Assembly: GCF_032921865.1 (NCBI RefSeq)
Contig: NZ_CP136684.1
Span: 3,631,001-3,695,000 of the forward strand
Direction of reading: 5' to 3'
DNA: 64,000 nt
Source of the DNA: Thalassospira lucentensis
GTDB lineage: Bacteria; Pseudomonadota; Alphaproteobacteria; Rhodospirillales; Thalassospiraceae
The notes beneath the pieces are model-generated. The model made no database searches. It was not told the origin of the DNA and saw only the letters and a list, made by a program, of their open reading frames with translations. Shown piece by piece: positions 44,232 to 53,143 of this stretch (position 1 is its first letter; each line of letters opens with the position of its first letter). Both the position numbers and the translations under genes were made by a program.

Positions 44232-44876
44232 TCACATTCCAGGGCAGGACACGCCAGTTCCACCTAGGCCACAATAGCCGTCCGGGTTTTTGTGCAGATA
44301 TTGCTGATGAAAATCTTCGGCGTAGAAGAAGGTCGGCGCAGTCTGAATTTCGGTTGTGATTGCATCGCGACCTGCGGCCCTGAGAGCATTCAGGTATTGA
44401 GTGCGGGATTCTTCAGCACCCATCTTCTGCTTGTCATTCAGGGTGTAAATTACTGACCGGTACTGGGTGCCGATGTCATTACCCTGACGCATGCCTTGGG
44501 TCGGGTCGTGGTTCTCCCAGAACAGACGCAGTAGTGTCTGATACGAGATAACAGCCGGATCATAGACCACCAGAACAACTTCCGCATGACCGGTCATGCC
44601 GCTGCAAACCTCGCGATAGGTCGGGTTTTCAGTGTAACCGCCAGCATAACCCGCGGCTGTGGTATAGACGCCCTCTTGTTTCCAGAAAAGGCGTTCGGCC
44701 CCCCAGAAGCAGCCCATACCAAACACAGCCGTTTCAAGATTATCGGGAAACGGACCGGTCATCGGATTACCTGTAACCACATGACGGTCAGCTACCTGCA
44801 ATTTCTCGGCGCGGCCGGGCAGGGCCGTTTCGGCAGACGGGATCGTGATTTTTTCAGGGGAGGTCGAAGAGAACAT
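44232..44876 (-). CDS. msrA: Peptide methionine sulfoxide reductase MsrA
   Basis: This 214-residue enzyme has the catalytic cysteine C56 in [10 protein letters not shown]. The family block [20 protein letters not shown] and the QYRSVIY stretch are present. Two C-terminal resolving cysteines (C202 in GYCGLGG, C211 in VSCPGM) mark the recycling type that uses thioredoxin. It repairs oxidised methionine in proteins, (S)-epimer. It is a single gene; its upstream gap is short. Confidence 0.95.
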   Translation of the reverse strand: MFSSTSPEKITIPSAETALPGRAEKLQVADRHVVTGNPMTGPFPDNLETAVFGMGCFWGAERLFWKQEGVYTTAAGYAGGYTENPTYREVCSGMTGHAEVVLVVYDPAVISYQTLLRLFWENHDPTQGMRQGNDIGTQYRSVIYTLNDKQKMGAEESRTQYLNALRAAGRDAITTEIQTAPTFFYAEDFHQQYLHKNPDGYCGLGGTGVSCPGM

Positions 44877-45070
44877 GTCAAAACCTGACTTGTGTTGATG
44901 GGCTGACCTGCAATTTAACCCAGATCGTCACTTTGGCAATCGCCTTCACGGTAAATTGTCTTTGAACATTCTTTTGGCGGCAGCTTTAACGGGCGCGATA
45001 ATCGTGTTTACCAACGCCATCAGCGCCGGATACCGCCGATTTGAGACGCTCGAGACATTTGAAATCGACC

Positions 45071-45403
45071 ATGTTAATGATCGGCGGCGGGATCAACCTG
45101 TTCATCGGATGTGTGTTTCTGCCATTGCCCCCGCCATTTTTTGGAATGGTTTTCATCGCAATCGGCATACCGATGCTGGCTGCGGGATCAAAGCGTACCA
45201 GACGTTTCATTCAATACCTGCGATGGCGATATTACCGACATAACAGCAAGATTGAGGCGATTATCGCACGACTGCCGGGTTTTCTTCGTCGACACGGTCG
45301 TAAGACACGACCCGAGGCTCTTCACCGGCATCGTTCATTCGGTCAATGGTCGGATAAGTCGTCAGGTATCGGGACATCTCCCGGAAACAAGTCCGGGTCG
45401 TAA
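45071..45403 (+). CDS. Small two-helix membrane protein, PGPGW-like
   Basis: From ATG 45071 this gives 110 residues with two hydrophobic helices (about 2-20 and 24-40) separated by LPLPPPFFG, then a strongly basic tail (RTRRFIQYLRWRYYRHNSK). The pattern resembles short PGPGW-type membrane proteins, but the core motif is not exact. A TTG start ten codons upstream is possible, and no start has a strong ribosome-binding site. An overlapping frame from 44956 looks less protein-like. Function unknown. Confidence 0.5.
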   Translation: MLMIGGGINLFIGCVFLPLPPPFFGMVFIAIGIPMLAAGSKRTRRFIQYLRWRYYRHNSKIEAIIARLPGFLRRHGRKTRPEALHRHRSFGQWSDKSSGIGTSPGNKSGS

Positions 45404-45423
45404 GCGAACCGTTCAGGCAGGGA

Positions 45424-46755
45424 TCAGGGCGTCATGTGCCGGATAAGGCAATCAATCCCCGCCCGTTTCAGGCCGTTGCAGGCAGACTGTGCCTCGGACT
45501 GGCTGGCATATTGACCGGTCATCAGACGGAAAAACAGCCCTTGACCCTCAATCGCAATGCTTTGCACCTCGTGGCTTGCACCCCGAAGAATACCGTCGCC
45601 CATGGTTTCAAATTTCAGCCAGCGTGACTCTGCCATTTCGCGGGACCGATACGCTGCCAACTGCACTGTATAGTAAGAATTCAGTACCGGGGCAGGTTGC
45701 ATTGGTTCCGCTTTGGGGGCAGAGGATGGCGGGACTGATTTTGTGTCGGGTTCTGGTTGCATTGTCGCTGGTGTACTACTGGTTGCGGCTGTTGACGTCG
45801 CATCCACTATCGGAACTTCGATCAGATTATTATTGGTGGCAGCTGCTTCGTCGGCGAGTTCCAGCGAGCCACTTTCAACCGGGCGCGTTGTCGACAGCAG
45901 CGCCTTGTTTGACGCGCTTGGGGTAACTGCATCCCCCTTGATGATGCCCGGTGTCGTTGCTGAAGCCGTTGTGACGGTTGTGGTTGTCCCCTTGGAGGCC
46001 GCCATTGAAGCAGATGGGGCAGCTATTTGTTTGGCAGAGCGATCAACAGATGTGAGGCGTGCGGTATTACTACTCACATCCATTCGCATCGCAGGGAGAG
46101 CTGTTGTCGAATCTTCAGGCTGTACATTGACGGCAATGGTATTTTTGTAGAAGTCACGATTTCTTTGCACTGTGGGTGGGTCGGGAAGTTCTGGCCCGGG
46201 CGCAACAATCGCCGAGGCGACGACCGTGTCAATCTCGCGTGATCGGGCAAGAGCCGGATTGGCGGCGTCCATTGCCTTGATGCGCTTTTGTGCAAGACTT
46301 GTGATCGTGCCGCTCAGCATGATGCCGTTACCGCAATTGATCGCGATCGAGGCATACGGGTCAGCCGCCGTCAGCCAGAGATAAAGACGACGTGCCTTCG
46401 CGTGCTTCCCTTCCAGGTCAAGTGCCATTGCATGGCGGAGATCATCTGCCGGTTTGCCCTGAAGTGCTATCGGATCTTCTGTGCTGTCAACCTGAGGCAG
46501 GAGGGATGCAGTGTCTTTTGAAGAGCCGTCAAAGAACAGGCCGCAGGCCGCACTGTCAATCCCGGCTGTCATTGCAGTTTCTGACGGACGGTTGGTATCG
46601 CTTATCTTGATCTGGTTTGATGCGTCATCATCACCAAATAACGACATCATATCGTCTGACGAGCATCCGGAAAGCAGGGGGGTAAACAGGGCCATCGTCA
46701 GGCAGCCATATTTCCAGCGTGACGAGATGACAGACTTGGCGCTTTTATTGATCAA
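45424..46755 (-). CDS. SPOR-domain lipoprotein
   Basis: This 443-residue protein starts at a TTG (46755) with AGGT six bases before it. A signal with lipobox L28-S-G-C31 predicts a lipid-anchored envelope protein. Residues about 95-180 look like a small helical repeat region (DLEGKHAKARRLYLWLTAAD). A long Ala/Thr/Ser/Pro-rich linker follows to about 355. The C-terminal SPOR domain (SYYTVQLAAYRSREMAESRW to the end) binds denuded peptidoglycan, usually at division sites. The middle is low-complexity and probably unstructured. Confidence 0.85.
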   Translation of the reverse strand: MINKSAKSVISSRWKYGCLTMALFTPLLSGCSSDDMMSLFGDDDASNQIKISDTNRPSETAMTAGIDSAACGLFFDGSSKDTASLLPQVDSTEDPIALQGKPADDLRHAMALDLEGKHAKARRLYLWLTAADPYASIAINCGNGIMLSGTITSLAQKRIKAMDAANPALARSREIDTVVASAIVAPGPELPDPPTVQRNRDFYKNTIAVNVQPEDSTTALPAMRMDVSSNTARLTSVDRSAKQIAAPSASMAASKGTTTTVTTASATTPGIIKGDAVTPSASNKALLSTTRPVESGSLELADEAAATNNNLIEVPIVDATSTAATSSTPATMQPEPDTKSVPPSSAPKAEPMQPAPVLNSYYTVQLAAYRSREMAESRWLKFETMGDGILRGASHEVQSIAIEGQGLFFRLMTGQYASQSEAQSACNGLKRAGIDCLIRHMTP

Positions 46756-46867
46756 TTGGCACCTGATTTCCCTTTGAGCCCCCGGAGGTCCAATGCATGG
46801 ACGTCACCAATTTTGCAATCGGGCGGCATACTGTCAAGCAGTCAGCGAAAACAGATGATCGATTTAG

Positions 46868-46893
46868 CCCCGCGTTTTGGCGGGGTATCTTTT
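46868..46893 (+). terminator. Plus-strand terminator with no obvious upstream gene
   Basis: CCCCGC / GCGGGG form a 6-bp GC stem with a 6-base loop, followed on the plus strand by TATCTTTTTT. Both neighbouring genes read on the minus strand, and the minus side has no T-tract. It could end a short plus-strand RNA starting within about 100 bases. Confidence 0.55.
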
Positions 46894-46923
46894 TTAGACA
46901 GAATTGGCTGTGTAATCAGGATA

Positions 46924-47310
46924 TCAGCGGTTCATTAATGGAACGATAATCCCGGCAAGGAGAACCAGAACCGTAATTGCAAGGACGATATTGACGATGC
47001 CCTTACTAAACTGGTTGGCAACGTCGTGGCTGACGCCGGAGTTTTTTGAACGTGATTTTGCCGTTCCGCCATTACCTGCACCACTTTCCTGACGGGTAAG
47101 GATTTTCACGACCTGCTTCTTATCGCGCTTTGTAGCGTCGTCATATTTGCTTTCGACGACACGGACTTCGGTATTGTTGTTGTTGGTTAATGCATTTTTT
47201 GCGGAATTGATTGCGCTTTGATAATCCGAAAGCGTTTCCAAATCCATTTGCTGTCCGGTGCTGCGTACAACAACTACAGTATAACTTTTACGCATGACAG
47301 CGTCAGACAT
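46924..47310 (-). CDS. Small tail-anchored membrane protein, unknown function
   Basis: From ATG 47310 the product has 128 residues; an ATG six codons earlier at 47328 is the alternative and sits inside an inverted repeat. The N-terminal part (SYTVVVVRSTGQQMDLETLS, then TEVRVVESKYDDATKRDKKQ) is soluble. The C-terminal 25 residues (GIVNIVLAITVLVLLAGIIV) are a single membrane helix ending in three or four residues, which is a tail-anchor layout. I do not recognise a family. It follows the TPR gene in the same direction. Confidence 0.65.
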   Translation of the reverse strand: MSDAVMRKSYTVVVVRSTGQQMDLETLSDYQSAINSAKNALTNNNNTEVRVVESKYDDATKRDKKQVVKILTRQESGAGNGGTAKSRSKNSGVSHDVANQFSKGIVNIVLAITVLVLLAGIIVPLMNR

Positions 47311-47324
47311 GACCAAGCCCAGTT

Positions 47325-47356
47325 CCATGTATTACCCAAACAGGGGTAATACATGG
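47325..47356. repeat. 32-bp inverted repeat at the start of the tail-anchored protein gene
   Basis: Perfect 13-bp arms (CCATGTATTACCC and complement) flank AAACAG. The left arm includes the possible start codon at 47328. It could be an operator, or an mRNA hairpin affecting initiation. It lacks a T-tract in either direction. Confidence 0.55.
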
Positions 47357-47422
47357 CGACAAATGCGCTTATTGCAAAGCTATCCGAACGAATAGTTTTT
47401 TAAGGTTTTTTGCCGGATAAAC

Positions 47423-47884
47423 TTATTGCGAGATTTTGGTGGCGAGTTCTTTGTATTCATCGCAATCCATGCCGCAAACTTTTTCCAGTCGGGCAAGGTT
47501 TTCGCGCGCCATATCCGGTTTTCCGGTCTGGAGGAAAAGTTCTCCCTGATATTCCAATGCACCCTTGTGTTCCGGGTTGATCATCAGGGCACGTTCGTAG
47601 TTTTGGGCTGCGCTATCATAGTCGCCTGACTTGCGCTGGCTATAAGCAAGGTAATTCAGAAGATCGGCATTTTTCGGATCATCTTCGAGCATGCCTTCAA
47701 GGCTTGCAATTGCTGTGTCGTATTTGCCCGAATCAATCATTTTAACGACTTCCGACAAATCGGGAGTGTCACTGCCCCAACTGCTGCCGCTACCCATTGC
47801 CAAGGCCGCGGAGGATACGGTGCCCAATGCAAGCGTCATCGCCAGCGATGCAACAAAATGACGGATTTTACCTTTGGAATTCAT
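47423..47884 (-). CDS. Periplasmic TPR-repeat protein
   Basis: I chose ATG 47884 because an AAGG site precedes it; an in-frame ATG six codons earlier overlaps that site. The 153-residue protein has a Sec signal ending near ALA-MG, then TPR units at about 48-140 (KYDTAIASLEGMLEDDPKNA, DYDSAAQNYERALMINPEHK, LFLQTGKPDMARENLARLEK). Two cysteines near the end (VCGMDCDEYKEL) could form a disulfide. TPRs mediate protein contacts in the envelope; the partner is unknown. Confidence 0.8.
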   Translation of the reverse strand: MNSKGKIRHFVASLAMTLALGTVSSAALAMGSGSSWGSDTPDLSEVVKMIDSGKYDTAIASLEGMLEDDPKNADLLNYLAYSQRKSGDYDSAAQNYERALMINPEHKGALEYQGELFLQTGKPDMARENLARLEKVCGMDCDEYKELATKISQ

Positions 47885-48068
47885 TGTCGCTACCTTTTTC
47901 AAGAAAACACATGCATCAGATACGTTGGGGACGCGGTTTCAGTTTCGGATTTAGCACAACTTTGCATTAAGTGCAGTCACGAGTTGGTGAAAGCGTTAAA
48001 TCGGAAAATACTGAAATATATGAAGACCCGGGGAGTGTCGATGAAATCTGTGGTTTCGGGAAACAAAA

Positions 48069-48098
48069 AAAGGCCCGCATCAAACGTTGCGGGCCTTT
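48069..48098 (-). terminator. Strong intrinsic terminator of thrS
   Basis: AAAGGCCCGCA and its complement form an 11-bp stem with an 8-base loop. On the minus strand a seven-T run follows. It lies 16 bases after the thrS stop. Confidence 0.9.
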
Positions 48099-48114
48099 AG
48101 TGTTTTAGTTTCGA

Positions 48115-50052
48115 TCAGAAGTCGGCCTGGATCACGCGATCGCGGATTTCGGTTGCCATGGCTTCAGCCAGTTCGTCGATCCCCATGGTTTTCTGATGCT
48201 GGAAACCAAGGCGACGGACCGATGCTGTTTTTTCCTCTGCCTCGCGTTTGCCAAGGGCGAGGATCAGTGGGATTTTCGCATGGCTGTGTTCGCGAACCTT
48301 GTAGCTGATCTTTTCGTTGCGAAGGTCAAGTTCAACGTTCAAGCCTTTGGCTTGAAGTGTTTTTTTCACTTCTTCCGCGTAGCTATCTGCTTCGTTGGTG
48401 ATCGAGCAGATCACCGCATGAACAGGCGACAGCCAAAGCGGCAGGCGACCGGCATAGTTTTCGATCAGAATGCCGATGAAGCGTTCAAGCGAGCCAAGGA
48501 TCGCACGGTGCAGCATGACCGGACGATGCTTTTCACCGTCTTCACCCATATAGGACGCATCAAGACGTTCCGGTAGGACGAAGTCGGCCTGAAGAGTTCC
48601 ACACTGCCAGTCACGGCCAATCGCATCACGCAGAACGAACTCAAGCTTCGGCCCGTAAAACGCGCCTTCACCCGGGTTGATTTCAAGCGTCAGACCGGCT
48701 TCTTCAGCAGCTTCGCGAAGGGCTGTTTCGGCCTTGTCCCAGATTTCATCGGAACCGGCACGGACTTCCGGGCGGTCCGAGAATTTGACGAGGATGTCGG
48801 TAAAGCCGAAATCCATGTAAACCGATTTCAGAAGGTCACAGAAAATCTTGGTTTCCGAGACAATCTGGTCTTCGGTACAGAAGATATGCGCATCATCCTG
48901 AATGAACTGGCGCACTCGCATAATACCATGCAGGCCGCCGGATGGCTCGTTACGATGGCAACAGCCGAACTCCGCCATACGCAGCGGCAGGTCACGATAG
49001 GATTTACTGCCCATACGGAAAATCTGCACGTGGCACGGGCAGTTCATCGGCTTGAGAGCCAGAACTTTTTCGGGATCGTCTTCATCCGGGGTCGTGGTGA
49101 ACATGTTCTCGCGGAACTTTTCCCAGTGGCCGGATTTTTCCCAAAGGATACGGTCGACAAGCTGCGGCGTGCGGACTTCCTGATAGCCTTCTGCATCAAG
49201 ACGTTCACGGATATAGGTTTCGACCTTGCGATACAGTTTCAGGCCTTTGTCGTGCCAGAAAACCGAACCTTGGGCTTCTTCCTGCATGTGGAAGAGGTCC
49301 ATTTCGCGACCAAGGCGACGATGGTCACGCTTTTCGGCTTCTTCAAGCATGTGTAGGTAGGCATCAAGGTCTTCCTGCGTTTCCCAGCAGGTGCCATAGA
49401 TACGCTGCAGCATCTCGTTATCCGAGTTGCCACGCCAATAAGCACCTGCAACCTTCATCAGTTTGAAGGCCTTGCCGATCTTGCCGGTCGACGGGGCATG
49501 CGGGCCACGGCACAGGTCAATGAAATTGCCCTGGCGATAGCAGGTGATCGTTTCGGTTTCCGGCAGATCTCGGATGATCTCGGCTTTGTAGTCTTCACCC
49601 TTTTCGAGGAAGAACTTGATAGCCTCGTTACGATCCCATACTTCGCGTTCGATTTTCTCGTTAAGTTCGACGATCTTGTGCATCTGCTTTTCGATCTTGA
49701 TCAGATCGTCCGGCGTAAAGGGCGTCTTGCGGGCGAAGTCGTAATAGAAACCGTTTTCGATGGATGGGCCAATTGTGACCTGCGTGTCCGGGTACAATTC
49801 CTGAACCGCTTCGGCCATGACATGGGCGCAGTCATGCCGGATCAGCGGCAGAACTTCCTTGTGCCCCTTGGTCACGATTTCGATGGCGGCATCAGTGTCG
49901 ATTTCGCGCGACAGGTCGCGCAATTCGCCGTTAACGATGATGGCAAAGGATTTCTTTGCCAGCGAGGGACTGATGCTTTTGGCAACATCGAAACCCGATA
50001 CAGGACCGTCAAATTCGCGTACGGCGCCGTCCGGAAGGGTGAGGGCAATCAT
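48115..50052 (-). CDS. thrS: Threonyl-tRNA synthetase
   Basis: This 645-residue protein of standard length has an N-terminal TGS domain ([20 protein letters not shown]) and an editing domain with the zinc-like HxxxH in [12 protein letters not shown]. The class II catalytic core has [14 protein letters not shown] and [20 protein letters not shown], and the anticodon-binding domain lies near the C-terminus. It charges tRNA-Thr and clears mischarged serine. A long leader (see 50053-50437) precedes it. Confidence 0.97.
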   Translation of the reverse strand: MIALTLPDGAVREFDGPVSGFDVAKSISPSLAKKSFAIIVNGELRDLSREIDTDAAIEIVTKGHKEVLPLIRHDCAHVMAEAVQELYPDTQVTIGPSIENGFYYDFARKTPFTPDDLIKIEKQMHKIVELNEKIEREVWDRNEAIKFFLEKGEDYKAEIIRDLPETETITCYRQGNFIDLCRGPHAPSTGKIGKAFKLMKVAGAYWRGNSDNEMLQRIYGTCWETQEDLDAYLHMLEEAEKRDHRRLGREMDLFHMQEEAQGSVFWHDKGLKLYRKVETYIRERLDAEGYQEVRTPQLVDRILWEKSGHWEKFRENMFTTTPDEDDPEKVLALKPMNCPCHVQIFRMGSKSYRDLPLRMAEFGCCHRNEPSGGLHGIMRVRQFIQDDAHIFCTEDQIVSETKIFCDLLKSVYMDFGFTDILVKFSDRPEVRAGSDEIWDKAETALREAAEEAGLTLEINPGEGAFYGPKLEFVLRDAIGRDWQCGTLQADFVLPERLDASYMGEDGEKHRPVMLHRAILGSLERFIGILIENYAGRLPLWLSPVHAVICSITNEADSYAEEVKKTLQAKGLNVELDLRNEKISYKVREHSHAKIPLILALGKREAEEKTASVRRLGFQHQKTMGIDELAEAMATEIRDRVIQADF

Positions 50053-50437
50053 GTCTGGCTCAACTCTGCTTTATCTGCGGGCATAAATGTCATGTGCGCA
50101 TTTTTCAAACCCGCATGTTTACGCGGGCTTTAGGCACAAGAAAAGGAATTTCAGGATGAGGTCAAGTTCGCTCTTTGAAAAAAGCGACTGGGGAAGCATC
50201 ACAAAAAGCCGCGACGCCAAAAAGACGTGCAGTGATTGTGCATTCCATCAATTTCTTGTCGGCCATGCCGTGCATTGATGCTATCCCGTTAATTGAGAAG
50301 CCAATATAGCATCAAAAAAGAGCAGGGCAAGCCGTAACCCGGTTAAGATTTTACAGCAGTTCCTTGTTCTTGTACTTTGCCAAAATACCAGATTGAAACG
50401 GCGCCACCACGCCAAAGCCTCATAAGGTAAGCCCCGC
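50053..50437. promoter_or_regulatory. Divergent region between thrS and the MFS gene, with a long thrS leader
   Basis: This 385-base gap carries a candidate minus-strand promoter for thrS: -35 TTGCCC (complement of 50325-50330) and -10 TATATT (complement of 50303-50308), spaced 16 bases. The leader would be about 240 bases. It contains a GCCCGCG/GCGGGTTT hairpin around 50110-50132 and a possible 34-codon frame from 50266 with three threonine codons. Attenuation is conceivable but weakly supported. No T-box features are seen. Confidence 0.4.
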
Positions 50438-51625
50438 ATGTCCAGCCCCGAAGTGCGTCGAAATGTTCTGTTTTTAAGTTTATGCGTTGCGTTGTCAGCC
50501 AGTGCGATGTCGCTGCTGTTTACCGTTGCCGCCGTGATCGGTTATTCGCTGGCGCCGGACAAGTCACTGTCAACATTGCCGGTTGCCTTCACCATGATCG
50601 CGATGATGGCAACGACCGCCCCGTCCGCGTTGATGATGAACCGGTTCGGTCGACGGGTTGGGTTCTGGATCGGATCGGTGATCGGGATGCTGGGTGCTGT
50701 TTCCGGCATGGGGACGGTTTATTTTGGCAGTTTCTGGCTTCTTTGCGTGGCGTGTGCCTGTATCGGGTCTGCCAATGCCATCGCCATGCAATATCGTTTC
50801 GCTGCCGCCGAAGCGGCGCCCCCAGAGTTCCGCTCACGGGCAATTTCCCTGACCATGCTGGGCGGGCTTGCTGCCGCTTTTGTCGGACCAAATCTGGCAA
50901 GTTTTGCACGCAACTGGTTCGATACGGTTCCGTTCCTGGGGACTTTTGTGGCTCTGATCGGTTTGCAATTTCTGCTGGTTCTTGCAATTGGCCAGTTGCG
51001 CTTGCCGGATATGCGCGGCACCAAGCATGATGAACCTGCGCGTCCGCTTAAAATGGTGATAGGACAACCTGCGGTGATCATCGCAATGATTGCAGGGGCG
51101 CTTGGTTATGCGGTCATGAGCTTTGTCATGACCGCAACACCGCTTGCGATCCTTGATTGCAATTACGAATTTGGCGATGCCGCGTTCATCATACAGTGGC
51201 ATGTGGTGGGCATGTATGCGCCGGGCTTCGTTACCGGCAACCTGATCCGCCGTTTTGGCGCGCTTACCATCATTCAGGTCGGTGCAGTGCTCAACCTGAT
51301 CTGTCTGGCATTCGGTCTGGCGGGTGAGGATCTGATCGGCAACTTCTGGCCGTCTCTTGTACTGCTTGGGGTCGGATGGAACTTTATGTTTGTCGGTGCC
51401 ACGACTTTCCTTACGGAAAACTATCGTCCGGCCGAGCAGGCCCGCGTGCAGGCGATCAACGAATTCGTCGTGTTCGGGACGGTTGCGGTTGCGTCATTGT
51501 CCGCCGGTTCGATCTATGCTGGGCCCGGTTGGGCAACTTTGCTGTATTCTGCTGCACTGCCGGTTGGATTGGTGATGTTGGTTCTTGCCGGTTATGCATT
51601 GCGTCACCGTCGCCAGCACGCCTGA
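50438..51625 (+). CDS. Major facilitator superfamily transporter
   Basis: This 395-residue protein has 12 hydrophobic segments. The loop motif after helix 2 reads SALMMNRFGRRVGFWIGSVI, the MFS signature between helices 2 and 3, and the second half has GNLIRRFGALTIIQVGAVLN. It is related to the YbfB/YjiJ-like or quinolone-type exporters only in a general way; no substrate can be given. There are no partner genes. It shares a bidirectional terminator with the DUF599 gene. Confidence 0.88.
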   Translation: MSSPEVRRNVLFLSLCVALSASAMSLLFTVAAVIGYSLAPDKSLSTLPVAFTMIAMMATTAPSALMMNRFGRRVGFWIGSVIGMLGAVSGMGTVYFGSFWLLCVACACIGSANAIAMQYRFAAAEAAPPEFRSRAISLTMLGGLAAAFVGPNLASFARNWFDTVPFLGTFVALIGLQFLLVLAIGQLRLPDMRGTKHDEPARPLKMVIGQPAVIIAMIAGALGYAVMSFVMTATPLAILDCNYEFGDAAFIIQWHVVGMYAPGFVTGNLIRRFGALTIIQVGAVLNLICLAFGLAGEDLIGNFWPSLVLLGVGWNFMFVGATTFLTENYRPAEQARVQAINEFVVFGTVAVASLSAGSIYAGPGWATLLYSAALPVGLVMLVLAGYALRHRRQHA

Positions 51626-51644
51626 TGATAAGGGTATTGTGAAT

Positions 51645-51671
51645 AAAAAGGCCGCATCAAGCGGCCTTTTT
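51645..51671. terminator. Bidirectional terminator between MFS and DUF599 genes
   Basis: AAAAAGGCCGC and its complement give an 11-bp perfect stem and a 5-base loop, with T runs available in both directions. Confidence 0.9.
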
Positions 51672-51675
51672 CATT

Positions 51676-52353
51676 TCAGTGATGCCCTGCGAGAATATCA
51701 AGCGCGTGGGATCGGAATTCTCGATTGTAAAGAACCAGCGTAACCCATGCGGCCCCGATGATAAAGGCGACCGGGTGATAGAACCAGGCAAGCGCTGATA
51801 GCGCAAAGAAATAGGCACGAATGCCACGATTGAAGTTATGGGCCGACATCATGCTCATGCGTGATGCCCGGGCGGCGGCCTTTGCCGCATCCGGTGCGCT
51901 CGGGTCCGGGGCTGCACCAATCAGGATCGAACAATAGTTCGACAGACGAAACGCCCATGTGAATTTGAAGAAGGCGTAGATAAAGATCAGAACCAGCAGA
52001 ACGACCTTGCATTCCCAGACTGCCGCCGTGGTTTCAACGGCAAAGGGCAGGGCGGATACCGTTTGGATTGCCTTTTCGGTGTAGCCAAGAAGTGCGATCA
52101 GACCAATCAGCACCAGAATGGTGGTCGAGGAAAAAAAGCTGATACCGGTGATCAGGTTGCCCGCGATGGAGGTATCGACCATACGCAGATTGCGTTGAAG
52201 CATCTGTTCCATCCAGCGATGGCGATTGCGCGCCATATGGGCCGAAATCGAATTGCGTCGTCGCGAACTTGCATCGGCGAATATGGTATAGCCCACCCAC
52301 CAGATGAATGCCCAGCTGACAGCGGCGATGTCGAGTAACGTAAATTCGGGCAT
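51676..52353 (-). CDS. DUF599 family membrane protein
   Basis: I chose ATG 52353 because the protein then begins MPEFTLLDIAAVSWAFIWWV, as family members do, with ACGGA eight bases upstream. The long frame from 52482 adds a non-conserved tail. The 225-residue protein has four to five membrane helices, with the conserved MARNRHRWMEQMLQRNLRMV stretch between helices 1 and 2 and NFNRGIRAYFFALSALAWFY near the end. Function unknown across the family. Confidence 0.85.
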   Translation of the reverse strand: MPEFTLLDIAAVSWAFIWWVGYTIFADASSRRRNSISAHMARNRHRWMEQMLQRNLRMVDTSIAGNLITGISFFSSTTILVLIGLIALLGYTEKAIQTVSALPFAVETTAAVWECKVVLLVLIFIYAFFKFTWAFRLSNYCSILIGAAPDPSAPDAAKAAARASRMSMMSAHNFNRGIRAYFFALSALAWFYHPVAFIIGAAWVTLVLYNREFRSHALDILAGHH

Positions 52354-52569
52354 AATGTGATCCGTCTTTGAAATCGTTTCGGCCATAAAACACATTGATT
52401 GGCGATGCCATCCTACTGAGGATACATGTTTGTTCGCAATCGGCTTTAATGTTTCCTGTATCCATTCCGATCTGTGATCCATGCATGTCTGATCTCTGAT
52501 GACCCGGTGCGGGTTGTGTTTTTCACCGATACAGAGTATGAGCGGCGCAAATTTTCACTGGAGAGCGAC

Positions 52570-53055
52570 ATGAGCGACCTCGAAAACGATCTTGGCGAAG
52601 ACATAGACTTCGAAGAATTCGAAGCGCATACCGAACAGCTTCTGGCCGAAGGCCGTAACAAGGACGATCTGTTCGAATTTATCGGCTTCCTGAACATCAA
52701 CGAAGTCGGCACGCATATGATCGCGGCCGAGATGGTTCTGGACGAAGATGCCATCGACCAGATGAGCAAGACGCTTCGCAAGCTTGATGTGGATCTGGGC
52801 CCGCTTGGCGAACTGACCGGCGGCCTTAAAGGCGGCGAAGATGTCAAACGTGCGCTGGCGGCCCTGTTCCTTGAACTGGTCGAGCTTTGCGAACTTGACG
52901 AAGACGATGAAGATGCCGGCGAACTTTCGGAAGAAGCGCTGGTGCTTTTGAACTTCGTTAAACGCTTTAATCCGCAGATGCGTCGCCTGACGGTGGCACT
53001 GACCGATACCGATGATGACGATGTCGCGTGCGAGTACGAAGTCACCAACTGGTAA
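52570..53055 (+). CDS. Small highly acidic protein, unknown function
   Basis: The start at 52570 follows GGAGAG; the longer frame is unsupported. The 161-residue protein is strikingly acidic (MSDLENDLGEDIDFEEFEAH, LCELDEDDEDAGELSEEALV, TDTDDDDVACEYEV) and predicted mostly helical, with no signal or membrane segment. I recognise no domain. It is monocistronic, with a strong terminator at 53095, and lies before an M23 peptidase gene. Its codon use looks like its neighbours', so it is probably a native, well-expressed protein. Confidence 0.75.
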   Translation: MSDLENDLGEDIDFEEFEAHTEQLLAEGRNKDDLFEFIGFLNINEVGTHMIAAEMVLDEDAIDQMSKTLRKLDVDLGPLGELTGGLKGGEDVKRALAALFLELVELCELDEDDEDAGELSEEALVLLNFVKRFNPQMRRLTVALTDTDDDDVACEYEVTNW

Positions 53056-53094
53056 GTCTTGGTGCTTGCTCTTGTGGCGAAATATCATGTAGGC

Positions 53095-53125
53095 AAAGGC
53101 AGGATGTTTTTATCCTGCCTTTTTC
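53095..53125 (+). terminator. Terminator after the acidic protein gene
   Basis: AAAGGCAGGAT and its complement form an 11-bp perfect stem with a 6-base loop, followed by TTC. It separates this gene from the M23 gene. Confidence 0.9.
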
Positions 53126-53143
53126 TTTGTCGGAGCCACCGCT

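Noticed and set aside
44956-45243. 95-codon frame beginning with a hydrophobic stretch
   Set aside because: It overlaps the more protein-like two-helix membrane gene at 45071 and loses hydrophobic pattern after about 25 residues.
50053-50266. T-box leader for thrS
   Set aside because: No T-box consensus is visible, and T-boxes are not expected in this kind of bacterium.
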